DNA of 64,000 nucleotides from Pleodorina starrii (GCA_030267565.1 BRXU01000015.1:2355001-2419000); one strand, 5' to 3'; shown: positions 34,275 to 47,000, numbered from the stretch's first letter. Translations and numbers: made by a program. The notes: a model not told the origin generated them from the letters alone.

Positions 34275-35518
34275 TGCTGGGCGGGGGGGCAGCGGGAGCG
34301 GGAGGGGGGCGTATCGGGGCGAGACGGACTTTTGGGGGTGTCGTCGACAGCCGGCAGGGTGATGGATGCGGGCGTGGAAGGAGAGGCTCGGTGCCATCGT
34401 GTTCCGTGGGGGTGAGAGCTGCATGGCGGCCTAGAGGGTTCATGATGCATTGACGCCATGACGGTTCTCTCATGAAGGGCTTCCTAGGGCTTCCTTGGTT
34501 GCTTTACTTCAGTCGCATGGCACTACAGAAATCTTGGCAGTCGGAACAGTGAAATGGAGACGATGGCGAGGAGCCGCGTGGCTGTGGGAGTGGGGCCGGG
34601 CTGAAGTTGCAAGCAGGCTGTTAAGTAGCGACAGTGTACGGCATTGCTGCCGTTTGAAGATGTGATTTGGGAGGCTTGCGTGACAGCGCTTGGAACTGGA
34701 TCGTAACGTCGAGGTCGATAGGGACCGAATGGATATGCCAAGTTTTGGGTGTCGTCTAACACTGCCCCCCGGCCCAGGCTGGCAGGGTCCTTGGGCCCAT
34801 GCCGGTATTAAAGGGACGTCCAACCCTGTCTCCTCGAACTTGCACACCTCGAACTCTTGAATGGGTAGTATGTATCTTGGTTTATGCAATCCCTCCAATA
34901 TCGACCGTAACTCTCACTAGAAGCGTCAGCCAAACCCAGTTGTAAGGCACCATGATACTTTGTAGAGTTTTAAGTAAATCATCCATTTTGGTTTAAGCCG
35001 TCCCCAGCCTTCACATCGACCTGTCGCGGTCCCATCCCCGGGTACCGGTAGTTGGCTTCCAGAGAGCCAACCTCCGTTGAGCGAGCTTGCTACTCAGCCC
35101 AATCGTGTACGTAATTTGTCACAAGAACCGTCAGCCTAATGCTAAAATTGTTTTTCGCGAGTGAATGAGTCTGTCGCGCCCAGAGCAGAGGTCGCGCCTT
35201 CGCAGCGCCCTCACGAAAATTGTCGAGCTGCCAACGCTTATCGCATACAAAACCAACATTTTAAACCGACAACGTCGGAAGCCTATGTGTAAAGCTTGGG
35301 ATAAGTATATCAGCTACACAGAAAATAGAAAGTCGTTGCCGTACATATTGTAGAAGTTCTTGAACATGAATGTAGCCACTGCCGAATGCGGCCTAGGTAA
35401 TACGCGATTGTGAGTGACACAGCAAGGTCAGCCCGCGCTTACATAACTCGCTCATCAAGAACAAGGGTTAGGCTAAGGCTTGCATAGCCCCACTCGCTCG
35501 GAAAGCGCCCTTGAGAAA
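34275..35518. other. Intergenic region, ferredoxin 3' flank and aminotransferase 5' flank
   Basis: No gene is supported. The TGTAA at 34941-34945 is a candidate poly(A) signal for the ferredoxin gene. The part 34900-35500 is relatively AT-rich and probably contains the promoter of the aminotransferase gene. Confidence 0.45.
34941..34945 (+). terminator. Candidate poly(A) signal TGTAA of ferredoxin gene
   Basis: TGTAA is the usual volvocine poly(A) signal. This one lies 667 bp after the ferredoxin stop. Confidence 0.45.
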
Positions 35519-38098
35519 ATGCTGCGCGAGGTCTCGCAGAAGCGCGTGCTGCCTTTCCTAGGACAGCTCTCGCGTGGTCTCAGCGCCAGCGCTCTGCCCG
35601 AGCAGGTGCGAGGAGCCGATCCCTTGAGTTGTAGAACGCGCATTGGCTGACGTCGACAGCTTACGAGCGTGTCACCTACCCGCAGGTTCAGTACGATGCT
35701 CAGACGAGCTCAAGCCCGAGCCCGCAGCCGGCGCCCTTCTCCTACGTGCCGCCTGGTCGGAACCACCTGTTCGTGCCAGGTGATTGCCCTGCCCATCCTC
35801 CTTCACGACCCACCCACGCTATCCACCTTCGCTCCTCCAGCCCTCCAAACCCTACTCACCTTCAAAACCCTTTTCCTGACCCAACGCACCCCTTATCCTG
35901 CCCCACCTTACAATCGCACTCTGCGCTCCACGCTCCCCATTTCCCCTCCCCCTTCCGCACCCAACTTCCTTCCTTCCCCGTGTGACGCCTCTCCTCCTCC
36001 TCTTCCTCCTCCTCCTCCTCCTCCTCCTCCTCCTCCTCTCCGCCCGCCCCCAAACAGGCCCCGTGAACATCCATGAGCGCGTGCTGCGCGCGATGCACGT
36101 GCCCGGCCAGAACCACCGCGACCCCTGGTTCGCGCAGTTCTTCAAGGACTGCCTGGAAGACACCAAGCTCATCTACGGCACCAAGACCGCCACGCCCTTC
36201 ATCTTCTCCGGCACTGGCACCGGCGGCTGGGAGGCCGCGCTCACCAACACGCTCTCTCCGGGCGACAAGGTCCTGTGCTTCCGCTACGGCCTCTTCTCCC
36301 ACCTCTGGATCGACATGATGCAACGTTTGGGCCTCGACGTGCAAGTCGTGGACAGGCCCTGGGGCGAGGGCGCCGACGAGGGCATTCTGGAGGACATTCT
36401 GCGCAAGGACACGGAGAGGAAGATCAAGGCGGTGTGTGTGGTGCACAATGAGACGACGACGGGCGTGACGAGCGACATTGGCGGCTGTCGCAAGGCCATG
36501 GACGCGGCGGGGCACCCGGCACTGCTGCTGGTGGATGGCGTCAGCAGCATCGGTGCGCTGGACTTCCGGATGGATGAGTGGCGGGTGGATGTGGCGGTGA
36601 CGGGCAGCCAGAAGGCGCTGTCGCTGCCGACGGGGCTGGCGTTCGTGGCGGCGTCGCCCAAGGTGGGGGGGAGGAGAGGCGAGAGAGGGAGGGCGAGAGA
36701 GGGAGGGCGCGGGGGAAGGGGTTTGTGTGCGCTTGCTGGTGGAAAAGGGAGGATGGACGGGGGAGGGAGGGCGGGTTGGGAGGTGGGTTGGAAGGTGAGG
36801 GCGGGGGGAATTTGGGGGATGGAGGGATGGGAGGTGAGGGCGCTGTGGCGGTGTGTGTGATGTGAGAGAGGAAGGGGATGGTGCGGAGGGGAGGGACTGC
36901 CGCAGGAGGATATTGGGCGGAGGGGTGGTGCGTGTGGGATGGGCCTTCACACCACCGCACACCACCATACCCCGCAGGCGCTCGAGGCGATGAAGAGCGC
37001 CAAGCTGAAACGCGTCTACTACGACTTCGCGGACCAGCTGCGCACCAACCCCTCCGGCAACGTGCCGTACACGCCCTCCCTGGCGATGCTGTACGGCATG
37101 CGGGAGAGCATCAAGATGTTGCGGGAGGAGGGCATGGAGAACGTGGCTGCGCGGCACCACCGGCTGGGCGAGGGCGCGCGGCGAGCGGTGGAGGGCTGGG
37201 GACTCAAGCTGCTGTGCAAGAACCCCCGGTGAGAATTCGCGGCGGTATTTGTGGTGCCCGGTACACACGGCGGCGGGACCACCGCGTTTCCAGCCCGGGA
37301 ACAGTCACAGGCAAGCCACCTTGATTTTAACATCATTTCTGAGTGTCATGGCGGGAATTTCAAAAATCGTTTGATTTTTTGGTGCGGGATAAGATTCGGT
37401 GCCGTGACGGCTCTAAAAGTTATGCTGTATCTGTCGTATCTTGGCTGTGTCGTGTCGTACAGGTGGCGCAGCGACTCGCTGACTGTGGTGGAGGTGCCCG
37501 AGGGCATCGACTCCAACAAGATTGTCAAGATGGCGTACGCCAAGTACGACCTGTCGCTGGGCATCGGCCTGGCGCAGATCAACGGCAAGGTACGGCATCG
37601 TAAGAAAGTACGGATGCGACAGAGGCGGGCCCGGGGACTTGTCCTGCGCGCAGTCTCTCTACCGGGGGCTACAGGAACGTTTGACGCGCAGCGAGTTCCC
37701 CCAGCAGGAGGCGGCCTGTCTTGGAAAAGCACATCGTATAGGATCACCGTCCTCAAAAGCCAAGAGCAGGAGGCGGCCTGTCTCGAAAAGATGACATCCA
37801 TGACGGAGTTTGGGCACCTCGTCAGCGCCTGTCAGCCCGCCTACCCTGCCCATCCCAAACCTCTTCTCTCTTCCCTCAACCTCTCGCCGCTCCTCCCCTT
37901 CCCCCTCCCCAGGTCTTCCGCATCGGCCACCTGGGCAACATGAACGAGCTGATGCTGGTGAGCGCACTGGCGGGGGCGGAGATGGCCATGATCGATGCGG
38001 GGCTGCCCATCCGTCCCGGCAGCGGCGTGGGCAAGGCCATCGAGTACTGGCAGAAGACGGCCGCCGTCATCAAGACGCGCGAGAGCCTGGTGCAGTGA
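35519..38098 (+). CDS. AGT1: Serine-glyoxylate aminotransferase (class V PLP enzyme)
   Basis: Photorespiratory transaminase that converts serine plus glyoxylate to hydroxypyruvate plus glycine. Inferred exons: 35519-35605, 35686-35779, 36058-36662, 36978-37228, 37463-37589, 37913-38098, giving 449 aa. The first ~35 residues (MLREVSQKRVLPFLGQLSRG and onward) are basic and Ser/Leu-rich, unlike the shorter plant peroxisomal enzyme (~400 aa), which suggests mitochondrial targeting as reported for green algae. Core motifs: HLFVPGPVNIHERVLRAM, SGTGTGGWEAALTNTLSPGD, DGVSSIGALDFRMDEW and VTGSQKALSLPTGLAFV with the PLP Schiff-base lysine at about residue 246. The C-terminus is IGHLGNMNELMLVSAL. It lacks an obvious C-terminal SKL-type peroxisomal signal (ends ESLVQ). 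A candidate TGTAA poly(A) signal lies at 38569-38573. Confidence 0.95.
35991..36040. repeat. CTC/CCT microsatellite in aminotransferase intron 2
   Basis: A run of TCC triplets just upstream of the exon 3 acceptor, probably part of the polypyrimidine tract. Confidence 0.9.
37704..37793. repeat. Direct repeat in aminotransferase intron 5
   Basis: CAGGAGGCGGCCTGTCT followed by G-AAAAG occurs twice, near 37707 and 37769, separated by about 62 bp. No coding role. Confidence 0.75.
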
Positions 38099-38568
38099 TG
38101 AGCGGAACCATGGCCCGGACTCCGCCATCCGCCTCGCTGCGAAACTCCCCGCCTTGGCAGCGGGAGGCACTGGTCCTGGCGGTTCGAGAGGGTGCCGCCG
38201 CCGCCGCCTGCGGCGGCGGTGGCGGTGGCCACAGTGTGAGGGGGTGTGGCGGGGCCGCGGGGCTGCGGTTCCTCGGCAGGGGCGCACAGCGGGGCGGGAG
38301 GAATCCGATAAATGCTGTGGGGGGAGACAAGAGGTGAAAGGTGAGCGGCGGGGGTCCTTGTCGCGAACCCCCGTCCCGCGGCTGTCGCCTCGTCCGTGGA
38401 TAGCCCCATATGCCAGCAGGCGGCGGCGGCAGTCGTGCGCGTGCACACGCAGCCCACGGCGCACGCGCGCCTTCCAGTCCGGGGGACGAAGAAACGAAGC
38501 ACTGGAGTTGGAAGATGTTGGAGTGTCTGAGCGAGTGTGTCGCTGAGCTAGGGATCCGTATATAAATA

Positions 38569-38573
38569 TGTAA
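38569..38573 (+). terminator. Candidate poly(A) signal TGTAA of aminotransferase gene
   Basis: TGTAA sits in an AT-rich context (TATATAAATATGTAAGG), 471 bp after the stop codon. Confidence 0.6.
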
Positions 38574-39389
38574 GGTTGGAGGAGGGCGGTTTGCGGCTTG
38601 CGGTGTGAGCAGGTGCCGGTGCCTTTCGTGTGCTGTACGGCGAGTCTGCCCGATGGCGGGCAACGATGAGAAGAGCAGAAATAACTTTATGTGTGTTGAT
38701 GGATGTGGGAGGGGGCCTGCCTCTAAAGGAGGGAGGAGGGCTTGCCACGACAGCGTTGCGCCTGACGCACCCCTCTGCCGCGGCTCGGCTCGGCGGGGGG
38801 CCGATGTGTGTGTGTGTGTGCGTGGCCACACGCCAGCGGCTTTCGCGCGCGGGTCACTGGAGCCGCGCCGGGTCGCTTGCGTCCTGCCTACCCTACCCTC
38901 ACCTGTCCAAAGCGCTGTGCGACTGGGGCCGCCTTTGCCCGGCCGGGAGGAAAAGCGCGGTGTGACGCAATGCAGGGGATTGGTTGGTGTTGGTTGGCGC
39001 ACGTGGGATGAGCAAACGTTTTTGTGGAGGCGTTGCTGGCTTGGCTTATTTAATTAGCCTGCTGGGGCCCTCGGCAAGACATGTCATGGCTGGTAGGTAA
39101 GCCCGGCAGGCTGTGAGCGGCTGTTACGCGGCTGCGGCGGTCAAAGACAGATTGAATGTTGGATCGGGCACCTGGAATACATATTTTGTTGTTTGAATTC
39201 CTGCGCCTTGAGGGAGAGAGAGAACGGACAACAGCCCGCCTGCACGCGAATAACACGGCGGTTGGTGTTGAAAAGAAAAGAAACGAGACGTATTTGCAAT
39301 TTGCCGTATTTGGGAAGCGCCGGAAATGCCCGACGATGTACAATCGGGTGTGAGAACGGCCGCGGCGCCGCGCGCGCCTCTTCCCCGCG

Positions 39390-39412
39390 CAGCTCGTCCA
39401 TCGGACGAGCTG
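39390..39412. other. Perfect hairpin, 10-bp stem and 3-nt loop
   Basis: CAGCTCGTCC, loop ATC, GGACGAGCTG. It is isolated in a non-coding region between convergent genes. No tRNA or other RNA family could be assigned. Confidence 0.6.
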
Positions 39413-40292
39413 GCTCGCAGCGTCATGTTGTAGATCACTTTTTTTGTTTTGTATATTTATGTTGGGGCGATGGGGCGGCGACCCTGCGCGTGGGGCTTTG
39501 ACCTGGGGAAGCGGAGGTTTCGCCCCGGCTTTGCTGCTGCTGCGCGTTTCGGGGCTTCATATATCGCTCGCGCAGCCGCTGGTCGGTGACACCGTAGCAG
39601 TATTATGCAGGGCAGGTTCGGCATGAAGGCATCCCAGCGGTGAAAATTTTGACACAGGCATCGCGGCCTGCCCTGGTCTTTGCCTTGAAGGCGCTGTGTG
39701 CAACAGGGAGGAGGTAACCATGCACACGAAAAAACGGCAAGCGGCAGTCAAGTGGTCCGTTAGAGAACTGCGGGCGCCGGCAAGGAGATTTCGGGTTGGG
39801 GGGGTGATAGGGGAGGTGTTGAGGTTGATCATATCGCGGGGAGGAGGAGGGCATGCACGGTACGTTGATTGTTACCGGTATATGAACTATGTACGGCCAA
39901 TGCATTGGCACGCAGCCTTGGGGCGTCGCGAAGAGGCGGATAGCCCTTGCACGCGCTGCAAAGCATCCATTCAGGCACGAGACAAAGAAGCACGGCATCT
40001 GTAACGGTATCGGCGGGCGCGCGGGCTGTCTGCCCTGAGTCCCTGAGCTCTTGAACGGCAACGGCCGCGCTGCCCCGGTCCCTCCAAACGCGGAGTGCAA
40101 ACGGGCAAAGCATGCGTCCGCCCTTGATAACCAACCACATATGTCAAAATCGCGACGCCGTACTCCTCTCCCGCCGGCTCTAATTGCTTCCCTCCCCCAA
40201 CCCCCCAAACACACACACACAAAGATGATGGCACCGGCCGCCCGACCACCTGGCCCTGAGAACAGAGACGGTCAAGTTGGCCGCAGATTCGT

Positions 40293-40297
40293 TTACA
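40293..40297 (-). terminator. Candidate poly(A) signal of adenosyltransferase gene
   Basis: TGTAA on the minus strand, about 740 bp beyond the stop of the gene ending at 41035. Confidence 0.4.
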
Positions 40298-41034
40298 GTG
40301 CACGGGGGGAGCACGTTAGGGCGAGGAGTGCACGTCGGGATCCGGCCCTCAGCTGCGCACCGGCTTTCCCCCCCTAAAAAAGCTTAGCTGCTGGAGCGGC
40401 TCCTGAGAGCCAACACACCGGAAGAGTGGTCCCAACAAACAACACCCAACTAACACCCAACAACCACAAACGCTTTCCAGCAAGTACGGTAAGGGACCCC
40501 TGCAGCGGGTGCCCGCCCTCGAGAAGATCCCAACCCCCGTGCCCCGCCCCGTCCCGCACATGGCCCCACCGACATGTGTGCACGTGTGGATGTGTGCTGT
40601 CCCCCGCACCACCCACAGACGCGCTTTCGCGCAGCGCAGGGTACACTCCCTCCCCCTTCACATCGGCCCATAATCGCTCTCGCGCTCCTGCCCGGTGCAC
40701 TACGCGCCATCCTGCGAGCTGCACTCCTCATGCGCACCTCTTCTCAGGTGCAATTTTGGCCGCCCTGTGCCTCTCCCCGGGGGCGCTTCCTCCGGCGTCG
40801 CCTGCCCGCCTTCCTGCCTCCTTGCCGTCGCCCCCGGGCTCGTGCCTCTGCAAACGCGCGTCATGCTCCTCGCCGCTCCTGCTGTGTTGTGCACCCGAGC
40901 GCATCGCTGCAGCGCTGGCCCGTGGGCCCATGCCAATGTCCATGGCTCCATGCCCATGGCCGAGCCCGAGTCGTCGCTCCCCGCCCTGCGGCCCACCTCC
41001 CTCCACCTTCCCGCCGCTCCCCTCAGGCTACTCC

Positions 41035-43351
41035 TCAGGCAGCGCTCTTCTTGTACACCACCTCGGGCACTCCGTCACTCATTGCCTGCAGAGGGGCAGC
41101 AGCAGCAGCAGCAGTAGTAGCAGCAGTAGCAGCAGTAGCAGCAGCAGCAGTAGCGTGTGTGTTTTGAGTGAGTGTCTGGGGGGGGGGGAAGGCCACGGGG
41201 ACGGGGACGGGGGAAGCCGGCCGCACTGCACCGCAGCCCCCGGGCCGTCAGCGGAGCGGTCACAGCTTATTTGAATCGTGCATGATCAAGGTGCAGATAC
41301 GTCCAGACAAACACACACACATACTCATGCACATACTCAACACATATACAGCTACACCCTGGCTACTTTAGAACGTGAAGCCCCATCGTGCTGCAACGCC
41401 CTCGAAACCCCCCACCAAGCCAGTGGAGCCCTACCGTGTGCCTCGCCGCCGTGAACAGAAAGTCGCTCAGGCGGTTGAGGTAGGTGTTGACCTGCGGGGG
41501 GGGGTCCACGGATAGGCCGGATAGGCCGGAGCCCGTAAACGGGGGGGCGGGGCGGGGGGGGGCTGGTTCCGTAAGGGGTGGGGGGTGGGGAGCAAGGGCC
41601 GGCAGCAGGCAGGGGAGGCATCAGGTGGAGGGGTGCGGGCTGCGGAGACGGGGAGAGGAGAGGAGAGTGGATCGGTTGGGCGACCGACGGCGACCAACGG
41701 CTGCAGCCCCCCAACCGCCGACCTCCAAACCCAGCGGCGCGCGCTCTCCGATCCGTCCACTGCCGCTTCCCCTCCCCCGGTGGCTCATCACCCACTGCAA
41801 CTCAACTTGTGCCGAATGGCGAATGCCGCCTCCCTCCCTGGAGAACTCCGAATGAGGAACCCGCCACAGCGCCTCCCCCACCCTAAAACCCTAAAAACCC
41901 CCTCAGCCCCCCCTTGAGACCGCACCTCGAGGCTGATGGTTTGGCGGCGAGACAGCACCACCACGCTGCGCTCCGCCCGCCGGCATACCTGCAGTACGAC
42001 AAGTGGTACGACAGGGCACGCATCGACACGGTCGCTTGGCATGCACGCCGGCCGCCGGGCCCCCATTCGTCCGCTCGCTCGCTCGAATAGAGCTCCGAAA
42101 CACGCCTGGCACGCCGGAACCCGCGTCCGCTCGCTTGCCCGCTCCACTCGCTCTCGCGTTCCGGCTTCGTCTAAAGTGACCCGTGCATCGTCCAGGGGCC
42201 ACCATCACAACCACAACCACCGCGACCACCGCGACCGACCCATGGGTCCGCCCACTGCTGGTGAGTGAGTGGCGCGACTGCACCCACCGATCTCGCGTGG
42301 TGCAGTGCCGAGGAGCCCCGGCCCCCCGACGGCAGAATGAAGTTCTTGAGCGGCGGCAACTGCTCGTCCATGGCATCGATCCAGGCCTGTGTACGGCAGT
42401 ATGCGACAACACAGCGCGCGACCATCGCCAGCGCTTCCGTCGTGTTATGCAACCAGGCAGCAATGGTGGTCGTACTGTGTGTGTATGTGTGTGTGAACCC
42501 CTTCCTCTCTTCAGGGGCCGTGCGGACCCGTGTCTCGCGTCTCCACCGATATCGTGCCACTCATTCATCACGCCTTCATTCACGCATGCATTCACCCTCC
42601 CCACCCTCCCCACCTGCTGCTCCTCCCCGCCGCATCGTGCGCCCGCCGCCCCCCGCCCACCCCGCCCCCCAACTCCCCACCCACCCCGCCCCACCTCCAG
42701 CTGCTGTGCGTGCGCCGCCCCGGGGAAGTGCGTCCGCTGCAGCTTGGCCTCCGGGGAGGTGGGCAGCGGAGTGGCCACCGCGGAGCCCAGGTCAATCAGC
42801 CGGGACTGGATGCACTCCAGCTGCGAGGGGGTGAGGGGGCGGGTGGGGAGGGGGCGGGTGGGGGTGTGAGGCCGGCGGATGAGGAGGGAGGGGCGGGGGA
42901 GGGACCGGGGAGGGGAACACGCAGGAGCCACAGCGCCAGGCGAGCAGCGCAGCGCAGTGCACCGCACCGTGAATGCGGCCCGCCCGCCCGTGACCCAGAT
43001 GCGGCCTGACCAACACATGCGCCCGCTCACGAAGATGCAGTTCATAATCACAATTCGCATCCACACCCACATTCGCAATCGCGGTGGTGGTGAACCCACC
43101 GCCACCGCCACGTCACGCCACCGCCAAGCTACTCGTCACGCCAGCACCACGCCACGCACACATCACAGACCACTCCTGCCGACCTGTTCCAGCAGTGTCT
43201 TGTTGGACAGAAGTGACATGGCGATGCCCAGAGCGGAGTTCAGCTCGTCCACATCGCCCAGCGCCTGGAATACGGCATCGTCCTTGTACAGCCGCTCGCC
43301 GTTGTACAACGACGCCTGGCCCGTGTCGCCGGAGCGGGTGTAGATCTTCAT
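41035..43351 (-). CDS. MMAB: ATP:cob(I)alamin adenosyltransferase (PduO/MMAB type)
   Basis: Makes adenosylcobalamin from cob(I)alamin and ATP. Inferred exons: 43351-43184, 42820-42695, 42386-42288, 41988-41926, 41491-41435, 41085-41035, giving 187 aa with all boundaries phase 0. Motifs: the N-terminal ATP-binding [29 protein letters not shown], the central [13 protein letters not shown], and [22 protein letters not shown] followed by [12 protein letters not shown], the signature region carrying the conserved Arg-rich helix. It ends [14 protein letters not shown] then VPEVVYKK. The length equals a mature enzyme. The frame is open a little upstream of 43351 (PYKLTGP) to an in-frame TGA with possible splice acceptors between, so an upstream exon with a mitochondrial leader is possible. 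It is divergent with the coiled-coil gene at 44006. Confidence 0.92.
41096..41154. repeat. AGC/AGT trinucleotide repeat in last intron of adenosyltransferase gene
   Basis: About nineteen AGC or AGT triplets. On the gene strand the tract is (GCT/ACT)n and forms a pyrimidine-rich run just before the final exon's CAG acceptor. Confidence 0.9.
41881..41901 (-). repeat. Telomere-like tract in adenosyltransferase intron 4
   Basis: CCCTAAAACCCTAAAAACCC on plus, that is GGGTTTT-type repeats on the gene strand, matching the TTTTAGGG telomere unit of Chlamydomonas. It lies near the 5' end of the intron. Confidence 0.8.
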
Positions 43352-44005
43352 AGGGCCGGTCAGTTTGTATGGGCTGGTGAGCGGGCTGCCGTTTCACTTG
43401 AGCTGGAGGGGGGCGTGTCCGGCGCGGGGACGGGATGTGTGATGGGGAGGCAGTTCTCCAGCAGGCGCACGCTCCGCGGCTGATACTTGAAGATCTGGCT
43501 TGAGGGTGGAGCGCTTGATGACAGGGCTGCGATTACGCTGTCTACGTACCCAGGGCCTGGCAACTGGTTGGTGGTAAATGGCGTTTCCCGCCGCCGGGAG
43601 ATATGTTTGCCTACGAAATTAAATCTGTTGAAAGTTTAAGGGTTAAGGGTAGAAGAGGGTAACTCGTCAAGTTACTGTAGATGCAGTCCTTAAATTGTGC
43701 GGCAAAAGCTCTGCGGCATGACAAGCAATGACACGAAATTCTTGGCTGTGCTGAGCGAAGGAGTAGTTGGGCCGTCCAAATAACGTTGACTGCGTAATCA
43801 ATGCTTGAACATGCATCCATGCTGCGCTATGCAGAGCAGCGCCCCTTTTGGCAAGGCGTACGACGCCTCGCAGTAGCTTTTCGTTGTTTCCGACACGGCC
43901 CGTCTGGGGCAAAGTTACATACCACACTAGCTTTATGTATTTCACCGGAAGAATTTGTTCCACATATTTCTGTTAGACGCAATAGGGTCAACTGGCGGTC
44001 AAGTC
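43352..44005. promoter_or_regulatory. Shared 5' region of divergent adenosyltransferase and coiled-coil genes
   Basis: A 654-bp gap holds both 5' UTRs. The middle (43590-43800) is the most AT-rich part. Short upstream exons for either gene could lie here, but none is firmly supported. Confidence 0.45.
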
Positions 44006-47000
44006 ATGTCCGCCTCCGCCGAGCTGCTGCTGCTCAAGCGCAGCTTCGAGGTGGGACTTGGTGCTGCATCAAGACAACTTAAGCAAAATTATTCAGTCGA
44101 GTCATGCCGCTTGCTTGCAGAGGTTGGACAGGCAGTATCGCGGAGCCGAGGACAAAATTTGCGAATTCCGCGACAAGCTTCGGGAGGCGCGCCTTGAGCT
44201 AGCGGCAAGGGATAGACAGCTCGATGCTGCGAGAAAACTCCTGGCCAAAATGGGTCAGGAGAAATCTGAGCTCGCGGTGAGGATGATGGCGTTAATAACG
44301 CCTGGTGGGCGGGCCCGCGCTGCGGCAACCTGCAGTAACCCTTACGCCATGCCACGATTGTGCTCCATGAATAATTTACAAGCGACTGTCATGGACCTGC
44401 GAGTGTTCGCATCGCGCGTCGTTCGGGAGTTTTTTCAACAGCGCCCACCTTTCAAGACCAGCCTCTTACCTCTTACCCAGCCATCCCACCCTCCCCCATC
44501 TTTTGCACCATGCCCATGGCACACCAGCTGGTGGCGGAGCACAGTCGTGAGCTGTCGCGGACTCTGGAGGCGAAGCTGTCTCTAAGCCACGACGTCCCAC
44601 AGCTCCAGGCGAAGCTGCACCGCAGCAAGCGCAAGGCAAGCGTCCGTACCGCGCCCAGACACGTACTTGCGTGTGTATGTGTGTGTATACGTGTGTGTGC
44701 GTGCGGAGAGATCCACAGCAGCCCGGCTTCGCTTTGAGGCTTTCAGATTGGGGTTAACTGGGTGTGCCACCAGGGTGCCACAAGTTAAAACAAGGGAAGG
44801 AAGAGGAGGGTATTGGGACGGGGTTTTGGACCCGCCTCGGCTGCATGGGAGTCCCACTGGTGGGGACTTGCGGGTCGACCAGTGCACACCGTCATGTCGT
44901 ACATCGCCTCAAACTGAAAACAGACAACGGTCTGCGGTCCGCCCTATGATAATAATAGTAATCATCATCTCAGCGACAATCCCTCGACACATTTTAGGAG
45001 ACGATAATTTGCGAGTACGGTACCGTACTGAACGATCCGTTTTACAGTTGAGACCCAAATAAGAATCCAGACTGCTGAATAGTGGACCATCCGTCCATCC
45101 ATCCATCCGTCCACCATCCATCCACCGCTCTCCCAAGTCGCTGCGGCTCGTCTTGTCCTTACCCACCCGCTCTCCCCACCACGCACCACCACGCCGTCTC
45201 CGTCCCTTCACTGCGGCATCTTTCTTCTTACCCCGCCTCAAACCTCACGCCCCCTTCCCCCCCCACACACCCCCACCCTCCCTCCAGGTGATCGAGCTGA
45301 CCGCGCAGCTTCACGAGGCGCAGACGCGGCTGCTGATGGCGGAGGAGGTGGGCCGGCAGACGGCCACAGAGGTGAGGGTTTTAGGGTTTTCATGGATTTA
45401 GGGTTTTAGCGTTCCAGGAAGTGGGCCGGCGGGCGGTGACTGAGGTGGGAGCGCTACCCCCTGGGGGTTATCGAACCGCTACAGGGGTCTGAATGAGACA
45501 AGAGTGAGCAAGCCGACATGGCCCAGTTGGCCCAGTTGACGAAAGCAAAGGAAACCGCTCGGTGCACGGACTCGTGACCAGTCGTACTAACCGAAAGTAC
45601 GGTGCCCGTGGTGTGTTGTGCTGCCACGGTTCAGGTGGGTGTGTTGAAGAAGGCTCTGGGGCTTCGGAGCGAGATCGAGCTGGGCGGGGGGTACGACGGG
45701 CAGGCGCAACTGTTGCAGGCACTGGCAAAGGTGAGCGGGAGGGGGAGGCGAGGCTCCAGGGAGAGCGGGAGGGAGGGCGGGGGGAGGAAGAGGTCGGCTG
45801 ATTGGGGAGTTGGGGGTTTGGGGCTTGTTGTGGGACGAAGGAGCGGTGTGGTGAGGGGCCGGGGAAGGGGTAGGGGTAGGATATTCGAGCGGGTGCGAAC
45901 ACCCAACCCATCCCGGGGCAACCGACCAAAGCAGCCGGGCCCCGCCGGGCACCACCCCACCCGTGCATCCTCTCGCAACCTGCCAGACCTGCACGCTGCT
46001 CCTCCGCGCTCGCGTGTGCACACAGGCACGTCCCTGAAACACCCCCCGAACTCACACAACCGGGCTGAGCACTCCCCTCCCTGTCCCACACCCATCCCTC
46101 TCGCCTCTTCCCTCTCCCCGTTCCGCGCGTGCTGCTCTTCGGGCAATCACTTTTTCATCGCTGCCCTCTCCCCCTGTCCCTCTTCTCCTCGATCTCCTGG
46201 TTTCAGAGCCAGGAGGAGAGCGCCGGTCTGGCCGCCCAGTTGGCGGAGGGCAGTCGCCGGGCGGCCTCCCTGGAGCACCAGGTGGGGGGCGGGGGGGTGT
46301 ATTGGGGGGTAAGGGGGGGGAGGCCGTGTGTGTGTATGCGTGGCTGGGGCGAGTGGGGGGGGGCGACGGAGGCGAGGCACCTGCAGGTGCCGTGTTGTGG
46401 TTGTGGTTGGTAATGCCGCGATCACGATGAAGAAGTTCTCCACCGGGGGTACAGCAGCACAAATGCTGGCGGGGGGGGGCAGAGCGGAGGGCGGGGGGGG
46501 AGGTGCGCAGGGAATCGGTGGGTGGTTAGGTGCCCGCGGGTATGCCCATTTGCCGTACACTGACTTGTCGTACAGTGACCTGCGGCCTGTGCGGCTCAAC
46601 ATAGCTAGCTGCAGTGCGTCGCCCTGGTCAGGATTCTGAACTCCATTTTTTGGATCTGTTGTCTGGATTCCGGATCCGCAGGTCGTACAGCTGCAGGGCG
46701 AGATGGATCGACTGGTGGGCGCCCGGTTGGCGGCGGAGGAGGCGCTGGTGGCGGCGAGGAGGGAGACGGGGGAGGCGCACGGCCGCGCATCGGCGCTGCA
46801 GGTGCGGCGGGGCCGGGGGAGGGGAGGGGAGCCCTGGCGCTTTGGGCGCACTCATCCCCGTAGGAGCAGTGGTGGTGGTGGCGGTATGAGGGCCTGGCTC
46901 GGGTGTGTATGTGTGTGAGAGAGTATGTGTGTGAGTGTGTAAGTGTATGTGTGTGGAGGGGGTGTCTTGTAGCTTCACCATGCTGCACGCTGCCTCCGCC

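Larger units (their letters stand above)
38099..41034. other. Convergent intergenic region of 2.9 kb, no gene supported
   Basis: Flanked by the 3' ends of the aminotransferase (plus) and cobalamin adenosyltransferase (minus) genes. Candidate poly(A) signals lie at 38569 (plus) and 40293-40297 (minus). A perfect 10-bp-stem hairpin lies at 39390-39412. Open frames on both strands show only compositional bias. A small non-coding transcript could be present but nothing identifies one. Confidence 0.4.

Noticed and set aside
35862..37268. 468-aa minus-strand open frame
   Set aside because: Antisense to aminotransferase exons 3 and 4, whose plus-strand protein is unmistakable.
38548..40220. Several 80-200 aa open frames in the convergent gap
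   Set aside because: None has a recognisable domain, consistent codon use or matching splice sites. They overlap each other on both strands.
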